From contig JANYBP010000011.1 of assembly GCA_025360745.1 (NCBI GenBank), forward strand, positions 1-64,000: a DNA stretch of 64,000 nt, given 5' to 3'. The translations under genes were made by a program, and so were the position numbers. Each line of letters opens with the position of its first letter. The first letter of the stretch is position 1. This document shows positions 59,730 to 64,000 of the stretch, piece after piece. The DNA is from a bacterium. Its GTDB lineage: Bacteria > Verrucomicrobiota > Kiritimatiellia > CAIKKV01 > CAIYGI01. Under the pieces are notes generated by a model. That model did no database searches and had not been told where the DNA came from. It saw only the letters and a list, made by a program, of their open reading frames with translations.

Positions 59730-61124
59730 ATGCCGTTATGGACCCCGGAAATTCTGGCCGCCTGGAGCGGCGGCACATGGCGCCGGGCACCGCCCGCGCG
59801 TCGGCTGAACGGGGTCACTCACGACACCCGTGCCATCCAGCCGGGCGCCTTGTTTGTCGCTTTGCGCGGCGCACGCACCGATGGGCATGCTTTTCTTGGC
59901 CAGGCCTTTGCGCTGGGCGCCGCTGGCGCCATCGTCGCGCGCGATGCCCGGCTGCCCGAGCCTTGGCCGGGTCCGCTGCTGGTGGTGGACGATCCGCTGG
60001 CCGCGCTGGGCCGCATCGCCGCCGGGCACCGCCTGACGCTGACCGGCGCTGTGGTGACCGGCGTCACCGGCAGCGTCGGCAAGACCACCGTCAAGGAACT
60101 GCTCGCCGCCATGCTCGCCGCGGCCGGTCCCACCGCCCGCAGCCGCGGCAACTGGAATAACGAGCTCGGCCTGCCGCTCAGTCTGCTGGCCGTGGAATCC
60201 ACCGATCGCGCCGCCGTGCTGGAGGTGGGCATCAGCCACCCCGGCGAGATGGCGCCGCTGGCCGCGCTGCTGCGTCCCGACTGGGCCGTGATCTCGACCA
60301 TCGCCCCGGTGCATAGCGAGTTTTTTAAAAATATGGATGCGATCGCCCGCGAGAAGGCGCTGCTGTTCGAAACGCTGAGCGGCCGCGGCGCGGCGGTTCT
60401 CGACAGCGACGGCGAGTGGGCCGCCATGCTGGCCCGCTCCGCGAGCGGGCGTGTAGTGACAATTTCCCGCCGCGATCGGACGGCCCATTATGTGGGCGCG
60501 CCGCCTGTGCGGCCCGGCGAACCGGCCAGCGTCTGCGAAACGGCCAGCGGCGAACGCTTCGCCTTCCATGCACCGCTGCCGGGCGATCATCATGTGACCA
60601 ATACCCTGCTGGCGATTGCCGCTGCCCGCGGACAGGGCCTGGCGTGGACGCAAATCGCAGCCGGCCTGGCGGCTTTTGTGGCGCCGCACATGCGCTGGGA
60701 GCAGCTCGATGTGGGCGGCGTGACGGTGATCAACGACGCCTATAACTCCAATCCGCTCAGCTTGGGCGCCGCGCTGCGCACCTATGCCGAAACAGCCGTG
60801 GCGGGCGGCCGCTGGCTGGTGCTGGGCGACATGCTGGAACTTGGCGTGCAGGCGGAAGCCATGCATGAAGAGATCGGCCGCCAGACGGCGGCGGGGCACT
60901 GGGCCGGACTGATCGCGCTGGGTCCGCTGGCCGCGCGGCTGGCCGCGGGCGCCCGCGCTGCCGGCGCGCGCTTCCCTGTGCTAGAGTGTGCCGACCACGC
61001 CGAGGCCGCCCAGGTCCTCGCCGGTCGCGTCCGTCCGGGCGATGCGGTCTTGCTAAAAGCCTCCCGTGGCATGAAACTGGAAGAAGTGCTGGTCGAGTTC
61101 CAGAAAGCGAAGAGTGAACAGTAA
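59730..61124 (+). CDS. murF: UDP-MurNAc-tripeptide--D-Ala-D-Ala ligase
   Basis: 'VTGSVGKTTVKELLAAML', 'NWNNELGLPLSLL', 'INDAYNSNPLSLGAALRTYAE', 'VLGDMLELGVQAEAMHEEIG'. Confidence 0.97.
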   Translation: MPLWTPEILAAWSGGTWRRAPPARRLNGVTHDTRAIQPGALFVALRGARTDGHAFLGQAFALGAAGAIVARDARLPEPWPGPLLVVDDPLAALGRIAAGHRLTLTGAVVTGVTGSVGKTTVKELLAAMLAAAGPTARSRGNWNNELGLPLSLLAVESTDRAAVLEVGISHPGEMAPLAALLRPDWAVISTIAPVHSEFFKNMDAIAREKALLFETLSGRGAAVLDSDGEWAAMLARSASGRVVTISRRDRTAHYVGAPPVRPGEPASVCETASGERFAFHAPLPGDHHVTNTLLAIAAARGQGLAWTQIAAGLAAFVAPHMRWEQLDVGGVTVINDAYNSNPLSLGAALRTYAETAVAGGRWLVLGDMLELGVQAEAMHEEIGRQTAAGHWAGLIALGPLAARLAAGARAAGARFPVLECADHAEAAQVLAGRVRPGDAVLLKASRGMKLEEVLVEFQKAKSEQ

Positions 61125-61145
61125 ACAGTGAACAGTGAAGAACGG
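61113..61145. repeat. Degenerate tandem repeat GTGAACAGTAAACAGTGAACAGTGAAGAACGG
   Basis: Repeated GTGAACA/GTAAACA words overlapping the end of murF. Confidence 0.65.
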
Positions 61146-61270
61146 AGAAGATTAATCGGTAAAGAGTTGACGACATATGGCATACTTGCGACATTCGATC
61201 TGGCAATCAACGAGATCAGGAGTTGAATTGAACAGAAACTCGCAAATGACGCCAGGAGAAGAGGCATACA

Positions 61271-61585
61271 GTGCTTGCGGATGAAATAAACAAAGCCGTT
61301 GACCTGCTCAAGCGGACCGCTCCGCGTGCCAGCATTATCCTGTTCGGGTCGCGTGCTCGCGGCGATGCGCGGCCGGACAGCGATGTGGACTTCCTGGTCG
61401 TTGAACCGGAAGTCAAGTCGCGGCGCCAGGAAATGGCGCGACTGGCACGGGTGCTTCGTCCGCTTCGTATTCCCGCCGATGTGCTGGTCTTCAGCCGCAA
61501 GGTGTTCGATGAGTGGTCTGGAATTCCCGGTACGGTCATCCATCGTGCCGCACGGGAGGGCAAGGTGTTACATGCCGCGGAATAG
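61271..61585 (+). CDS. Minimal nucleotidyltransferase (MNT) of an MNT-HEPN pair
   Basis: 'IILFGSRARGDARPDSDVDFLVVEPE' GSxR…DxD motif; GTG start with GGAGAAGAGG upstream. Confidence 0.92.
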   Translation: MLADEINKAVDLLKRTAPRASIILFGSRARGDARPDSDVDFLVVEPEVKSRRQEMARLARVLRPLRIPADVLVFSRKVFDEWSGIPGTVIHRAAREGKVLHAAE

Positions 61586-61970
61586 TCTCTTCCTGCTGCT
61601 GTTGCGGAAAGCGGATCAAGACCGTTACATGCTCGACAAACTCGTTGCCGACGATGCCGCGCCGATCGAGGTGTTCGGGTTTCACGCGCAGCAAGCCACG
61701 GAGAAACTGATCAAGGCCGTCTTGGTCATACACGGCATCGAGTATGGCCGCACACACCGTCTGGCGGAACTAGCCGACCTGGCCGGCGACCATGGGATAC
61801 AGTTGCCGGATGTGGTCGAGCCCCTAGTCGATCTCACGCCCTATGCGGTGGAGTTTCGCTATGACGCCGCACCCGATGATGAGTGCGATGATTTGGACAA
61901 ACCAAAGATTAGGGATCAAATTGAATCGCTGCGTGCGTGGGTTCTGGAGCATGTGAAGGAACAGGGATGA
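61572..61970 (+). CDS. HEPN-domain protein of an MNT-HEPN pair
   Basis: 'FHAQQATEKLIKAVLVIHGIEYGRTHRLAELADLA', 'YAVEFRYDAAPDDECD'; overlaps the MNT gene. Confidence 0.9.
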   Translation: MPRNSLFLLLLRKADQDRYMLDKLVADDAAPIEVFGFHAQQATEKLIKAVLVIHGIEYGRTHRLAELADLAGDHGIQLPDVVEPLVDLTPYAVEFRYDAAPDDECDDLDKPKIRDQIESLRAWVLEHVKEQG

Positions 61971-62209
61971 AAGACTATCGCATTCTCCTTGTTATCGTCC
62001 TGCCATATATCAACTGGCGATAGTCTGATTTTCCATTGTCGCGAACGAAGTAATGGGGCTTGCATGGCGTGAGTGTGCAGATTGAACGGGTCCAGCGGAC
62101 TCTGAAAACAGACCGTGGACATGGTCGGCTGGTTGCAACGGACTTTGAAAGGGATGCGCTAATGCTTGATTATAGGGTTGGTGCGAAGGCGGACACCCCG
62201 CAGGCCGCG

Positions 62210-62470
62210 TTCGGACGCCAGGCGGCAGCGAGTCCTTGGACCGGATTGATCGCGCGCGGTTCTCTGCCCGCGCGGCTGGCCGAGTGCGACCGCTTCTCCG
62301 GTGCGCGCCTCCCTATGCTAGACTGCACCACCAACACCGCTGCCCAAGCCCTCGCTGAACGCGCCCGTCCGGGCGATGCCGTGTTGTTAAAAGTTTCCCA
62401 TGGCATGAAACTCGATGACGTACTGTCCGCGTTCCGCGGGGGCGGAGGTCAGAAGGCGGTGAACGGATGA
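62210..62470 (+). pseudogene. Diverged second copy of the murF 3' end
   Basis: 'FGRQAAASPWTGLIARGSLPARLAECDRFSGARLPMLDCTTNTAAQALAERARPGDAVLLKVSHGMKLDDVLSAFR' aligns to the C-terminus of MurF at 61124; lies inside ORF 62060-62470. Confidence 0.88.
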
Positions 62471-62612
62471 AGGTGACATTGTGCAGAGACAGAAATGATG
62501 CCCAACAACACGCCGTGCCACTAGTGGTTGTCCGGCGGGGCAAGTTGAGGGTTAGCGCGGTGGTTGAACTTGAAGAGCAAGTCATCGCTTGGAACGCAAA
62601 ACTTCGAGGCGA

Positions 62613-63434
62613 ATGAAACCAACCAACCAGTGCGCTTCTCTTCGCGACTATATTGTTGGATTCGTAGACTTGCTAGGACAGCGAGACCTCTTCATCAATC
62701 AATCTCGCATGCCGCAGTTTGCCACGGAGGACGAGCGGTCTCGATTTATGAGCAATGCTCGTGATTCCGTTGGCGTTGCAATCGGTTTGCAGGACATGTG
62801 TCGCAACATTGTCGATAACTACAACAAGCTCTTGCAATCCAACACGCGTCAGATTGTTTTACCAGCCCTGCTGAAGTATCAATGCTGGTCAGATGGTTTT
62901 GTGTACTTTGCCGAGGTAGACGATGACCCGCAATCAACCCACCTGAAGAATGCCTTCTTGCTACTTGCTTCGGTCGGCACTCTCTGTCTTCTTGGACTTG
63001 CCAATGGTAGGCCACTCAGAGGGGGTATTGACATAGCGTGGGCAGTCGAGGCTCGCGAGAATGAAATATACGGATGTGCTGTTGCAAAGGCATATGAACT
63101 CGAAAACGATATGGCAAATTATCCGCGAATTGTAGTTGGCGGCAAGGTGTTGGAGTATTTCAGACACCACGCGAACAGTGTCAACAAGGACAACCGTAAG
63201 CATGCCGAAATCGCAGCCGGTCTCATTGCCAAAGATACAGATGGTCAATTGATCGTTGACTATTTGGGTGATACGTATCGCGCACATTATGGTGGTCCCG
63301 TTTTTGAAGAGGCGCGATTGAAGGCGGTGCAGTTTGCCACGGAGTCACTCGCGCGCTGGGAAAGAGAAGAAAATGGCAAACTTGTTGCAAAGTACGACAA
63401 GTTGGTGCGCTATTTCGATCAACAGAAGGCATGA
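62613..63434 (+). CDS. Hypothetical protein, possible class III cyclase-like fold
   Basis: 'YIVGFVDLLGQRD…WSDGFVYF…GRPLRGGIDIAWAVEARENEIYGCAVAKAYELENDMANYPRIVVG' pattern. Confidence 0.55.
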   Translation: MKPTNQCASLRDYIVGFVDLLGQRDLFINQSRMPQFATEDERSRFMSNARDSVGVAIGLQDMCRNIVDNYNKLLQSNTRQIVLPALLKYQCWSDGFVYFAEVDDDPQSTHLKNAFLLLASVGTLCLLGLANGRPLRGGIDIAWAVEARENEIYGCAVAKAYELENDMANYPRIVVGGKVLEYFRHHANSVNKDNRKHAEIAAGLIAKDTDGQLIVDYLGDTYRAHYGGPVFEEARLKAVQFATESLARWEREENGKLVAKYDKLVRYFDQQKA

Positions 63435-63859
63435 AAGTTCAACAATGAGAGGATTTCAAACGCCTTCATGCGACATAACTCCCGCTCCGTGCTTTAGTCC
63501 CTTACGGCTTGAATCAATCGCAAGATGGTAATCATTTGAAACGTTTTGGTTCCGGCTATGCCGGGTTAGGAGTGGTGTTAGCAGAATACTGGAAATCGTG
63601 GAAGGTGAATTACCGCTGGGTACGGAGTGGTTCATACTGGACTAAGGCCGAAGCCTGAACCGAGAACTTGGCCGGACTGGGGTAGCGTGGTGATACCGGT
63701 AATACGCCAAGAAAGACGCCGAACCGGCAAGAAACTGAAAAAGGAAGCAGAGTAGCGAAGTTGAGGTTTTGGGTTGAAGCCGTTTCGGGCTCGGCGTGGG
63801 AATGGCGCAAGGAATGGAAGAAGGGCGCAAAGTAACCCCATCGTAACGAAAGGCGCCAG

Positions 63860-64000
63860 ATGAAGAAGTATGCAACTATACATGAAGCTGTAGAAAAAGG
63901 CGATCTCGCCGACATTCACTGGCATTTACAAAATGGTGCGGACTTGAAGGCATGGGACAAGAACGGTAGTACGCCATTGATAACGGCTGCGAACAATCGC
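63860..64000 (+). CDS. Ankyrin-repeat protein, truncated by the window edge
   Basis: ATG 63860: 'MKKYATIHEAVEKGDLADIHWHLQNGADLKAWDKNGSTPLITAANNR…'. Confidence 0.7.
   Translation, partial: MKKYATIHEAVEKGDLADIHWHLQNGADLKAWDKNGSTPLITAANNR

Overview
High-GC bacterial chromosome window, PVC-like in gene content (Verrucomicrobia/Kiritimatiellae style; inference only). The backbone is mostly housekeeping: (i) three secreted proteins in tandem (two DUF4091/GH123-like, one PQQ-repeat protein); (ii) acetate kinase and a DUF2723/TPR membrane protein; (iii) trpE-trpG-trpD, then a ~4.3 kb lower-GC accessory island, then trpC-trpF-trpB-trpA; (iv) cstA, a small Cys-rich protein, ligA, a Gfo/Idh/MocA oxidoreductase, a frameshifted URO-D-like gene, a B12/radical SAM protein and pfk; (v) a molybdate/tungstate-type ABC operon continuing into TSUP, a ThiS-ThiF fusion, MoaD-like and HesA/MoeB-like genes; (vi) a LolA-like protein, glyQS, an aminotransferase, a GlcD-like oxidase, a SPASM radical SAM protein, Fic, priA and metG; (vii) a dcw cluster (mraZ-rsmH-ftsL-ftsI-murE-murF) with toxin-antitoxin modules on both sides. 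After murF come an MNT-HEPN pair, a diverged second copy of the murF 3' end, a possible cyclase-fold orphan and a truncated ankyrin ORF. Strongest observations for follow-up: the murF 3'-end remnant, the island splitting the trp genes (TA modules, one flanked by direct repeats, plus orphan genes and gene remnants), the W/Mo-type sulfur-carrier operon, a 121-bp MITE-like element with a neighbouring 26-bp-arm hairpin, and several families of degenerate short-period intergenic repeats. No rRNA, tRNA, CRISPR array, integrase or transposase gene was recognised. All family calls come from reading motifs by eye; no database search was run.
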